From a virus, in the IMG/VR virus record IMGVR_UViG_3300032207_000225, positions 1-22,800 of that record: DNA of 22,800 bases; one strand, 5' to 3'. The stretch's first letter is position 1. Every line of letters begins with the position of its first letter. The notes under the pieces are model-generated. The model saw only the letters and a list, made by a program, of their open reading frames with translations. It had not been told where the DNA came from and ran no database searches. Of this stretch, positions 1 through 4,746 are shown piece after piece. Both the position numbers and the translations under genes were made by a program.

Positions 1-235
1 CGCCTTTGACCACTACGTCAGCTGGCACACGAGAGATGGTGTAGCGACGGATCTGCTGGGAGAATGGACGCCATGCCTCCACAGTCTCGTTCACAATGCG
101 ATTGTGTTGACGATCCATGCCCTTAGCAGTGGTACACTTGCCGCACTTGCGGAAGTAGATGATGGGTTGCTGAGGAGCATCCACGGTGTCGATCTCGATC
201 TTGTAGAAGGAGTGCTTGACGACTTGAACGGTCAT
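1..235 (-). CDS. Small protein with a CxxC motif, truncated at the window edge
   Basis: The frame opens with ATG at 235 and runs off the window at base 1, giving 78 visible residues (start MTVQVVKHSFYKIEI). It carries a CGKC pair near residues 32-35, which could bind a metal or form a disulphide; no family is recognised. An AAGGGA Shine-Dalgarno lies 8 bases before the ATG, in a leader (CAAGGGA...CACCC) resembling that of the gene starting at 941. A sigma70-like promoter candidate lies just upstream at 290-263, so the gene may be transcribed on its own as well as from the cluster before it. Its C-terminus and real length are unknown. Confidence 0.6.
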   Translation of the reverse strand, partial: MTVQVVKHSFYKIEIDTVDAPQQPIIYFRKCGKCTTAKGMDRQHNRIVNETVEAWRPFSQQIRRYTISRVPADVVVKG

Positions 236-262
236 GGGTGGCGTCCCTTGGTTGATGAACTT

Positions 263-290
263 AGTATAGGGCTCAGGAGAGCAGTTCCAA
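263..290 (-). promoter_or_regulatory. Weak sigma70-like promoter candidate (P4)
   Basis: On the minus strand, TTGGAA (290-285) is followed after 16 bases by TATACT (268-263); the ATG at 235 is 27 bases further on. The -10 matches TATAAT at five of six positions and the -35 matches TTGACA at four. The spacer contains the inverted repeat GCTC-TCCT-GAGC. The element overlaps the end of the 43-residue gene. It is weaker than the other three candidates in this window. Confidence 0.35.
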
Positions 291-404
291 TGCCTCGTAG
301 GACAGTTCTTCAACTGGCATGTCCTTCTCAACTTCGATCACGTCGTACTCTTCTTCAATCTGTTCCAGGAGCCAGCGATCGAGCATAACTTCAGAGATGG
401 TCAT
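273..404 (-). CDS. Very small acidic protein (43 aa), unknown function
   Basis: ATG at 404 overlaps the stop of the preceding 47-residue gene as ATGA, which implies translational coupling. GGA lies a few bases upstream of the ATG. The product (MTISEVMLDRWLLEQIEEEY..., ending LELLS) is strongly acidic, leucine-rich and probably helical, like many small early phage proteins that bind host enzymes. No family is recognised. Support comes from the tight gene chain, not from homology. Confidence 0.5.
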   Translation of the reverse strand: MTISEVMLDRWLLEQIEEEYDVIEVEKDMPVEELSYEALELLS

Positions 405-544
405 CGTTTCCAGTTTTTGTTGGTAAAGTGTGCTTCAATGATGTCGAGGATCTCACCGCAGATGTCTGCGGTGTCCTCATCTGTTAGGATGCCATAGTCT
501 TCTACGGCATCAGCAATAATTTCTAATTGTTGTTCTGTAAACAT
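401..544 (-). CDS. Very small acidic protein (47 aa), unknown function
   Basis: ATG at 544 to TGA at 401 encodes MFTEQQLEIIADAVEDYGIL... ending FTNKNWKR. The start lies inside the last 22 bases of the preceding gene and the stop overlaps the next start as ATGA. The protein is acidic and predicted helical. Its opening MFTE/LEII resembles the opening MFTKEDHEFI of the preceding gene, so the two may be distant duplicates. No function is recognised. The coding DNA holds a perfect 8-bp hairpin at 454-473. Confidence 0.5.
   Translation of the reverse strand: MFTEQQLEIIADAVEDYGILTDEDTADICGEILDIIEAHFTNKNWKR
454..473. repeat. Perfect 8-bp inverted repeat with 4-base loop
   Basis: CACCGCAG (454-461), loop ATGT, CTGCGGTG (466-473). 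It lies inside the 47-residue coding sequence. No T-run follows on either strand, so it is not a classical intrinsic terminator. It may form an RNA structure or a protein-binding site. Confidence 0.5.
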
Positions 545-702
545 AGCAGTTCGTCTACTGTAATCTCCAGTTCCGCTGCTTTAAACTCTAGTTCATCACA
601 GCATGTGTCATCACTATGTAGATCGAGCATGTCAGTATCAGTCAAGGCAGTCAGTTTACCGAAGAGAAAGTCGATGAATTCGTGGTCTTCTTTAGTGAAC
701 AT
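523..702 (-). CDS. Small acidic protein (59 aa), unknown function
   Basis: ATG at 702 to TAG at 523 encodes MFTKEDHEFIDFLFGKLTAL... ending LLCLQNNN. The start follows the stop of the 78-residue gene (705-707) by two bases, and the end overlaps the next gene by 22 bases. The protein is acidic, contains a CC pair at about residues 35-36, and looks helical. No family is recognised. Context fits a chain of small early phage genes. Confidence 0.55.
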   Translation of the reverse strand: MFTKEDHEFIDFLFGKLTALTDTDMLDLHSDDTCCDELEFKAAELEITVDELLCLQNNN

Positions 703-704
703 GA

Positions 705-941
705 TCAGCAGGCAGCAGGAGAGTAATCAGAACCAGTGTATTCTTCAGTGTTGATGGCAGTGACAACAGCACCGTTGGCAATGTAGTTCTCAACCTCATA
801 GCGCATCTCAGACTTGAGTTTGGTAGCGAAGAAGGTCATCTCAGACTCAGAACCAGGGTGCCAGACGACTTTCTTAACGAATCGCTTGCCAGTGCCAACA
901 GGATAGTAATCGATCTTGGTGGCGGAGGTGAAGAGTTGCAT
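705..941 (-). CDS. Small unknown protein (78 aa)
   Basis: ATG at 941 has a strong Shine-Dalgarno, AAGGGAG, six bases upstream. The leader pattern (CAAGGGA then CACCCC before ATG) is shared with the gene starting at 235. The product is MQLFTSATKIDYYPVGTGKR..., with a basic N-terminal half (GKRFVKKVVW) and a stretch around residues 40-60 (KSEMRYEVENYIANGAVVTA) that looks like a compact alpha/beta fold. No family is recognised. It probably heads the chain of three tiny downstream genes. Confidence 0.6.
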   Translation of the reverse strand: MQLFTSATKIDYYPVGTGKRFVKKVVWHPGSESEMTFFATKLKSEMRYEVENYIANGAVVTAINTEEYTGSDYSPAAC

Positions 942-974
942 GGGGTGCTCCCTTGACGACTTCTATAGAATACA

Positions 975-1154
975 TCATTCAGGGTCCTGTGGGTCAGTTG
1001 GTAGACAGTTCGCTAACTGGTTGTAGATGGCACTGTCATCGACTTTGTTCAGGTAAGCATGGTGCTTGGTGATGCCCATCGAGCATCCCATCATCAGATC
1101 CATCAAGAATTGGATCTGAGGGGGCGTCAGGGGCACATTAGTGGGTTCATCCAT
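975..1154 (-). CDS. Small unknown protein (59 aa) coupled to the methyltransferase
   Basis: ATG at 1154 overlaps the methyltransferase stop as TAATG, and the frame ends at TGA 975. The product (MDEPTNVPLTPPQIQFLMDL..., ending PTDPQDPE) has a proline-rich N-terminus, a methionine-rich helix (FLMDLMMGCSMG) and an acidic tail. No family is recognised. A TTGACA/TAGAAT promoter candidate (P3) inside the 3' end of the methyltransferase would begin transcripts about 20 bases before this ATG, so it may be expressed independently. No strong ribosome site is visible, consistent with coupling by stop-start overlap. Confidence 0.55.
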   Translation of the reverse strand: MDEPTNVPLTPPQIQFLMDLMMGCSMGITKHHAYLNKVDDSAIYNQLANCLPTDPQDPE

Positions 1155-2128
1155 TAGACGTAGTTCAGAACGCTTACAGACGATTCTAGCGTGGTCTGAC
1201 GACGCTTGTCAACATAGAATCGATGCAGCAACCACCTGACTTCGAGAAAACTGATCCGTTTCCTGTATTTGCCTGATGCCATGGGGGACTTGAAACTGGT
1301 AAGGAAAAAGTCTTTAGTTTCATGCCGCCACTGGTCGATCAGGGCATTGATCGCAGGTAGATCTGTCTCTTTTACCATTGTTGACTCAATCGGGAAGTGA
1401 TTCCTGTTGGTTGATTTACACTCACCCATGCTATTCACCAGTGCTGGTACATCATGATCCTGCAACATGCGGAGATGAATGTTATTTTGTGTATTGGTGT
1501 CGATCCCGTTGACCAGGATGGGTGCCAGGTCCTTTGGATTGAAGCGCACAGGAAAATCAGTTTTTGTTGGTGTGTTGTGTGCTGTGAGCACAATCTCCTC
1601 ACCATTGACATATGTCCGCGTACATCCTACCTTGTACGGAACAAAATACGCAACACCTGCGGGTGCATCAGTATCACTGAATAGTTGCATGTCAAACTTA
1701 TCCCATGCATACAATCTATCCTTGAATAGTTTCTGGTTCCAGAACGTACTGGGTACGATTGCAGCGACGTACTCACAGTTATCCAGCATCAGTTGCAGTG
1801 CATCAAGGTACATATCCTCGTGGATTAGTTGCACTGGTAGTTTCTTGCGCGATACTACTGTCTTCGCAAGGTATGGTGGGTTGGTGATACACACTCTGTA
1901 CCCAGTAGGAAAGTCTTTGAATGTATCTCTGTACTGCACAGCATCATGGTTGGGTTCAATATCATACCCATCCCACTCTGCATTTACATACGAAAAAAGG
2001 TGCCCCGCACCTGCAAATGGTTCAAGGATAGTATCCTTGGGCACCATCTGATACCAGGAGCGGAATGCACCAGAATTGTTGAAAGGGTCAGTTGTAGTAT
2101 AATACTGACCCAGGAGTTGCTTACTCAT
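1154..2128 (-). CDS. DNA adenine-type (N6) methyltransferase, SAM-dependent
   Basis: This 324-residue protein should transfer a methyl group from S-adenosylmethionine to adenine (or exocyclic amino cytosine) in DNA. Visible motifs come in the gamma-class order: motif X GQYYTT at residues 7-12 (compare GQFFTP of HsdM-type enzymes), SAM-binding motif I EPFAGAG at 36-42, an acidic motif II (YDIEP, 55-59) and catalytic NPPY at 83-86. The remaining C-terminal 200 residues probably form the target recognition domain. The ATG at 2128 overlaps the stop of the 230-residue gene as ATGA, and its own stop overlaps the next ATG. It may protect phage DNA from host restriction or be the modification half of a restriction-modification pair. 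The target sequence cannot be read from the protein. Confidence 0.88.
   Translation of the reverse strand: MSKQLLGQYYTTTDPFNNSGAFRSWYQMVPKDTILEPFAGAGHLFSYVNAEWDGYDIEPNHDAVQYRDTFKDFPTGYRVCITNPPYLAKTVVSRKKLPVQLIHEDMYLDALQLMLDNCEYVAAIVPSTFWNQKLFKDRLYAWDKFDMQLFSDTDAPAGVAYFVPYKVGCTRTYVNGEEIVLTAHNTPTKTDFPVRFNPKDLAPILVNGIDTNTQNNIHLRMLQDHDVPALVNSMGECKSTNRNHFPIESTMVKETDLPAINALIDQWRHETKDFFLTSFKSPMASGKYRKRISFLEVRWLLHRFYVDKRRQTTLESSVSVLNYV
1183..1212 (-). promoter_or_regulatory. Sigma70-like promoter candidate (P3) inside the methyltransferase 3' end
   Basis: TTGACA (1212-1207), an 18-base spacer, then TAGAAT (1188-1183), followed by the ATG at 1154. The -35 is a perfect consensus and the -10 matches at five of six positions. 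The spacer is nearly bounded by GCGT and ACGC, an inverted repeat with a 9-base centre. Because it lies in coding sequence, chance cannot be excluded. Confidence 0.45.
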
Positions 2129-2817
2129 TCAATGCCGAGACGTTGCTGGAATTCTACATGATCAACGACCCAAACGGTGTCAGAGTCGTAGTTGAACTTA
2201 AGACGGTCAAACTTATCAGTCAGGTCAGTATCGACGAGGATGACATACACTTTGCCTTCCTCGCCGTACTGGTGTGCCCAGTCAGCGAAGTGTGCTGCTT
2301 CGTGGAACACATTATCCTGATGTCCACCTTCACCAAAACAAATCTTGGCAAAGATATAACCTTCAACCTTACCGTTGATCACACCGTCAATAGACTTGAG
2401 GCACTCAAGTTTATCGAGACCAGACTTCTTGAACTCTTCCTTGTTAAGCAGGCGTCCATCCTTGGTAGGACGGAGATCCTGATTGTTCAAGGATTGCACG
2501 TAGATACCATAACCACGAGAGACACGGTTGATCTCATCAAGGACATAAGATTCGTCCTTAGAACCTTGACGAGAGGCAAGGATAGCGGTGCCGTGAGCGA
2601 CAGTCAAAGCATACTCATAGTCTGCTTTGCACTTCTCATAGATGTAATCACGATCATTACCAAGGAGTTCAGCAAGACGATCAAGAGACTTGAAGTTAAT
2701 CAGTCGCTTAAGATCGCGATCCATGATCTCATTGCTATGACAAATAGTCTCAGCAAGATCACGATTGGTCTTGAATTGACGTGTGGTGCGGATGTTGGAC
2801 AGGTCAGATTTGAACAT
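2125..2817 (-). CDS. Unknown protein, candidate restriction endonuclease partner of the methyltransferase
   Basis: This 230-residue protein ends in an ATGA overlap with the methyltransferase, the arrangement expected of a restriction-modification pair. Its C-terminal half has a conserved-looking block: SIDG (Asp 144), then FAK (Lys 158), the glycine/polar motif GGHQDN (164-169) and VDTDL (195-199). An acidic residue followed about 14 residues later by a xxK strand fits a degenerate PD-(D/E)XK nuclease, but the usual ExK glutamate is not in place. An HEAAH string at 172-176 matches the HExxH zinc-protease pattern, so a metalloprotease is an alternative reading. The start at 2817 has AGGTGG seven bases upstream, inside a small RNA hairpin. 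Promoter P2 lies 70-100 bases upstream. The gene is solid; the function is tentative. Confidence 0.6.
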   Translation of the reverse strand: MFKSDLSNIRTTRQFKTNRDLAETICHSNEIMDRDLKRLINFKSLDRLAELLGNDRDYIYEKCKADYEYALTVAHGTAILASRQGSKDESYVLDEINRVSRGYGIYVQSLNNQDLRPTKDGRLLNKEEFKKSGLDKLECLKSIDGVINGKVEGYIFAKICFGEGGHQDNVFHEAAHFADWAHQYGEEGKVYVILVDTDLTDKFDRLKFNYDSDTVWVVDHVEFQQRLGIE

Positions 2818-2824
2818 TACGGTG

Positions 2825-2840
2825 CCACCTACATGGGTGG
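2825..2840 (-). promoter_or_regulatory. Leader hairpin overlapping the ribosome site of the 230-residue gene
   Basis: On the minus-strand transcript, CCACC (2840-2836), loop CATGTA, GGTGG (2829-2825) can pair over five bases. The GGTGG arm is also the Shine-Dalgarno for the ATG at 2817, so the hairpin would mask ribosome binding. A minimal ATG TAG open frame lies in the loop region. The short stem makes this only suggestive. Confidence 0.35.
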
Positions 2841-2888
2841 GATTAGAGAATGTTGGAGTCTTTAGGGCGCTGCCTCTCCCATGTCCTT

Positions 2889-2918
2889 AATATACAGCAC
2901 TCAGGGGTGCTGTGTCAA
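2889..2918 (-). promoter_or_regulatory. Strong sigma70-like promoter (P2) with palindromic spacer
   Basis: TTGACA (2918-2913), an 18-base spacer, then TATATT (2894-2889). The spacer is an inverted repeat over its full length: CAGCAC, centre CCCTGA, GTGCTG. It lies in the only intergenic gap of over 100 bases in the left part and would begin transcripts near 2882, leaving a leader of about 65 bases before the ATG at 2817. It should drive the 230-residue gene and the methyltransferase. The palindrome between the two hexamers is well placed for a repressor or activator to bind. Confidence 0.7.
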
Positions 2919-2924
2919 GAGAGT

Positions 2925-2945
2925 GGACAGTTCTCTCAACTGTCC
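2925..2945. repeat. Perfect 8-bp inverted repeat at the end of the membrane-protein gene
   Basis: GGACAGTT (2925-2932), loop CTCTC, AACTGTCC (2938-2945). It overlaps the TGA (2936-2938) of the small membrane protein gene and ends six bases before the -35 of P2. No T-run follows in the direction of transcription (ACTCTC then TTGACA), so intrinsic termination would be weak. It may be a transcript-end structure or part of the P2 control region. Confidence 0.55.
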
Positions 2946-3127
2946 CCATAGATGGGGATGATGTCAGTGCGACAATGCTGTGTTTTGTTGATGTGCTGCT
3001 CCCACAGAGCGGCGTCGTCCAAATTGTAGAAGATCGCTTCTTGGCGGGCTGTGCCCTTCTTTTTGTTCTTCATCCACACAACTGCGTACTTCATGCCAAA
3101 AATCAGGATAAACGACAATGTTAACAT
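2936..3127 (-). CDS. Small single-span membrane protein (63 aa), unknown function
   Basis: From ATG at 3127 the product begins MLTLSFILIFGMKYAVVWM, a hydrophobic segment of about 19 residues followed by KNKKK. This suggests one membrane span with the C-terminus in the cytoplasm (positive-inside rule). The soluble tail (IFYNLDDAALWEQHINK, ending PIYGDS) is polar and looks folded. A GTG at 3154 in the same frame would add nine residues; I prefer 3127 because the span then starts at the N-terminus and GGTGGGG lies about 10 bases upstream. It overlaps the preceding gene by 164 bases in another frame. Function unknown. Confidence 0.55.
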   Translation of the reverse strand: MLTLSFILIFGMKYAVVWMKNKKKGTARQEAIFYNLDDAALWEQHINKTQHCRTDIIPIYGDS

Positions 3128-3275
3128 AATGACGACCCCACCGTGAGTTTGCACTCGTAGGCAGTGGGATGTCTTTGAAGCAAATAGTAATATACTCTTC
3201 GCTTATGAAAGAGATATAACCACATGTGTTATGATAACACACTGGTTGGAGTAGTTCAAAATCAGTTTTCTTCAT
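2964..3275 (-). CDS. Small cysteine-containing unknown protein with extended overlapping tail (103 aa)
   Basis: ATG at 3275 encodes MKKTDFELLQPVCYHNTCGY..., with Cys at residues 13, 18 and 32 and a compact beta-rich segment (GYISFISEEYITICF, 19-33), ending in a plausible YPDFWHEV at 56-63. This first part resembles small conserved proteins of T4-like cyanophages, from memory and not from a search. The last 40 residues (from RSCVDEEQKEG) are basic, low in hydrophobics, and read out of frame through the membrane-protein gene, so they look like accidental extension after loss of a stop. The start overlaps the preceding gene by 14 bases. Confidence 0.5.
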   Translation of the reverse strand: MKKTDFELLQPVCYHNTCGYISFISEEYITICFKDIPLPTSANSRWGRHYVNIVVYPDFWHEVRSCVDEEQKEGHSPPRSDLLQFGRRRSVGAAHQQNTALSH

Positions 3276-3459
3276 CGAACAACTTACGATCTTTGTTCTC
3301 GGGTTTGGGTAGGCGGAACATTTGTTTCAAATCATTTAACTCAGTGAGTTGTCTCTGCAGGTTATCAATTTGCGCCTGCAGAATTTGAAAGTTGTGATCG
3401 TTGTTGTTCTGCATCATCAGCATGTTGTTGATGGCAGATTTAAACTCTTCTTCGTTCAT
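3262..3459 (-). CDS. Small coiled-coil protein (65 aa), unknown function
   Basis: From ATG at 3459 the product is MNEEEFKSAINNMLMMQNNN..., followed by a heptad-like stretch (FQILQAQIDNLQRQLTELND, about residues 24-43) typical of a coiled coil, and a charged tail ending KLFDEEN. The chosen start lies four bases after the preceding stop at 3464. An upstream ATG at 3489 (MLNYLSDSDT...) has AAGAAG before it and would add 10 residues, so the start is not settled. Oligomerisation is likely; function is unknown. Confidence 0.55.
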   Translation of the reverse strand: MNEEEFKSAINNMLMMQNNNDHNFQILQAQIDNLQRQLTELNDLKQMFRLPKPENKDRKLFDEEN

Positions 3460-3463
3460 TGTA

Positions 3464-3748
3464 TCAGAATCGCTTAGGTAATTTAGCATACTGCCACTTC
3501 TTGACAAGTTCAGGATCATCAAGGAATGGATCGATCTCTCGATTGCCCATCATAAGATCGTAGAGACCACGAGCACGACAGTATGCTTTCTCATGGTATT
3601 CTATCACATCATTGATGCAAGATAGCATCTCTTCATACGCTTGTCTGCTTGATACTTTGTCATCCGAGAGGTAATCGTCGATAGCATCTTGCATACGACA
3701 TTTGCGTTGCTTTTCATAGGTGTTGTCAGGTCCAAGTTCAATACCCAT
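3464..3748 (-). CDS. Small unknown protein (94 aa)
   Basis: ATG at 3748 has AGGA about eight bases upstream, which decides the start over in-frame ATGs at 3775 and 3799 that lack ribosome sites. The product (MGIELGPDNTYEKQRKCRMQ...) is mostly helical and charged, with an acidic middle (DAIDDYLSDDK) and a Tyr/Arg-rich segment (EYHEKAYCRARGLYDLM). It overlaps the preceding gene by 11 bases. The YEKQR...DAIDDYL segment is a pattern I associate with small T4-like cyanophage proteins, but no function is known to me. Confidence 0.6.
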   Translation of the reverse strand: MGIELGPDNTYEKQRKCRMQDAIDDYLSDDKVSSRQAYEEMLSCINDVIEYHEKAYCRARGLYDLMMGNREIDPFLDDPELVKKWQYAKLPKRF

Positions 3749-3932
3749 TGTGAAATTCCTGGTTGCGTCGTTCATCAAGGTAGCGTAGTACGTCCTCACG
3801 CCATTCCATCAACTCATGATAACATGACTGATTGTGAGCACACTGGCGCAGTTGATGATCTGGTTTGAGAACAGATTCATAGAATAGTCCCAGTGCATCC
3901 CTGCGCTTCTCGTGCTTCTCTGGCGTGTTCAT
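3738..3932 (-). CDS. Small unknown protein with Cys/His pairs (64 aa)
   Basis: ATG at 3932 encodes MNTPEKHEKRRDALGLFYES... The segment CAHNQSCYH (about residues 31-39) has two cysteines and two histidines spaced as in a small metal site, but the other arm of a zinc finger is missing. The rest is helical and charged. No good ribosome site is visible (CTAAACTAAG before the ATG). Its end overlaps the next start. Function unknown. Confidence 0.5.
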   Translation of the reverse strand: MNTPEKHEKRRDALGLFYESVLKPDHQLRQCAHNQSCYHELMEWREDVLRYLDERRNQEFHNGY

Positions 3933-4004
3933 CTTAGTTTAGCGTGGTACAGTGTATTTTAGATGGTTGTGTGAGGAAATCTGTATAAACTCAGACTTTC
4001 TTAA

Positions 4005-4238
4005 CTATTCACCATCATCAACGCGATCGACAGACAGTATATCACAGACTGGCACCTCATGCTCGCCTGCAATGATGTACCAGTGCATCATCTGTCCATG
4101 ATACTCAGGGTGTGCCTGGTATTCGTGAGTATATTCACGCTCACCGCAATACATTAGTTCGCTTTCTGGAATATCGTTCTCTTTTAACATTGCTTGTAGC
4201 TGCATGTGCTGCAACTCGATCTGCGTAGGTACTTTCAT
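4005..4238 (-). CDS. Small acidic unknown protein (77 aa)
   Basis: ATG at 4238 is preceded by GGAG with five bases between, so I prefer it over an in-frame ATG at 4253. The product (MKVPTQIELQHMQLQAMLKE...) has a helical N-terminus, a His/Tyr-rich middle (YTHEYQAHPEYHGQMMHWY, about residues 36-54) and an acidic end (VDRVDDGE). The first 98 bases overlap the 3' end of the DUF4385 gene in another frame. About 72 bases without a gene follow (3933-4004); they are AT-rich and I see no clear promoter or terminator there. Confidence 0.55.
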   Translation of the reverse strand: MKVPTQIELQHMQLQAMLKENDIPESELMYCGEREYTHEYQAHPEYHGQMMHWYIIAGEHEVPVCDILSVDRVDDGE

Positions 4239-4695
4239 TAGCTCTCCATTCATGTCTCATTTGTTTGTAGGTTTGATCATAGGCAGCCAAGTCTCTAACC
4301 TTTTTAAATACGGCAGCAGCTTTGGACTTTTCATTGGTTCTCCAATCTTCCTCCTGGGGTCTGACGGCACCAGAAACTTCATCGTACTTCCGTCCGCTGG
4401 AATGATTAGCATACCTACGGGCTCTCGTAAAACCCATCTCCAGGAATTTCCTCGCCATGTCCATACCAATGAAGTCTCCTTTGGCTTTAAATCCAAGGAA
4501 CATTTCGTATATCTTAGCAGAAGAGTCGCGAGCAGTAGTTTCATCTACAAAGCGCCAGTGAGCACAAATGTCGTTAGTGTAAGGGCGTACCAGTAGCACT
4601 CCTTGCTCTCCCCTTCCAATACGATAAAGTTTGCGAGTCTCTGCGTCTGTGAAGTCAAGGTCCTCATAATTGAGTTCATAACAAAATTCGAGCAT
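4141..4695 (-). CDS. DUF4385 family protein (184 aa)
   Basis: The core DFIGMDMARKFLEMGFTRAR (residues 74-93), followed by RYANHSSGRKY (94-104), is the signature of DUF4385, a family of unknown function found in bacteria and many large phages. An N-terminal beta segment with HWRF (46-49) also fits the family. The ATG at 4695 is the first gene after promoter P1 (TTGACA at 4746). The family-like part seems to end near MRHEW (146-150); the last 34 residues (RANEST... to RKRTNVLR) are basic and read out of frame through the next gene, suggesting an extended C-terminus. The gene probably opens an early operon of seven small genes. Biochemical role unknown. Confidence 0.8.
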   Translation of the reverse strand: MLEFCYELNYEDLDFTDAETRKLYRIGRGEQGVLLVRPYTNDICAHWRFVDETTARDSSAKIYEMFLGFKAKGDFIGMDMARKFLEMGFTRARRYANHSSGRKYDEVSGAVRPQEEDWRTNEKSKAAAVFKKVRDLAAYDQTYKQMRHEWRANESTYADRVAAHAATSNVKRERYSRKRTNVLR

Positions 4696-4699
4696 GGAT

Positions 4700-4710
4700 C
4701 ACCACTGGTG
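4700..4710. repeat. Short palindrome at the expected start of the P1 transcript
   Basis: CACCA-C-TGGTG, five-base arms around one base, located about 8-18 bases downstream of the P1 -10 and just before the ATG at 4695. It could be an operator or simply chance at this length. Confidence 0.3.
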
Positions 4711-4717
4711 CTTCGCT

Positions 4718-4746
4718 ACCATAGCATGGCGTCAGGATGCTGTCAA
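4718..4746 (-). promoter_or_regulatory. Sigma70-like promoter (P1) opening the DUF4385 operon
   Basis: TTGACA (4746-4741), a 17-base spacer, then TATGGT (4723-4718), 22 bases before the ATG at 4695. The -35 is a perfect consensus with optimal spacing; the -10 matches at four of six positions. The spacer is bounded by GCAT and ATGC, an inverted repeat flush with both hexamers. The promoter overlaps the end of the preceding gene and marks the boundary between the virion gene block and the small-gene block. Confidence 0.6.

Noticed and set aside
961-970. TTCTATAGAA palindrome as a promoter or operator for the gene at 941
   Set aside because: Ten-base palindrome with no convincing -35 at a proper distance; could be chance.
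2302-2316. HEAAH as proof of a zinc metalloprotease
   Set aside because: The five-residue pattern is common by chance, no clear third ligand is seen, and the gene context points to DNA modification. Kept only as an alternative.
1479-2865. Long open frames on the plus strand opposite the methyltransferase and the 230-residue gene (for example 1479-2051 and 2143-2865)
   Set aside because: They are antisense to genes with clear motifs or ATGA coupling, have no ribosome sites and have unlikely protein compositions.
2925-2945. Intrinsic terminator
   Set aside because: A perfect hairpin, but no T-run follows it in the direction of transcription.
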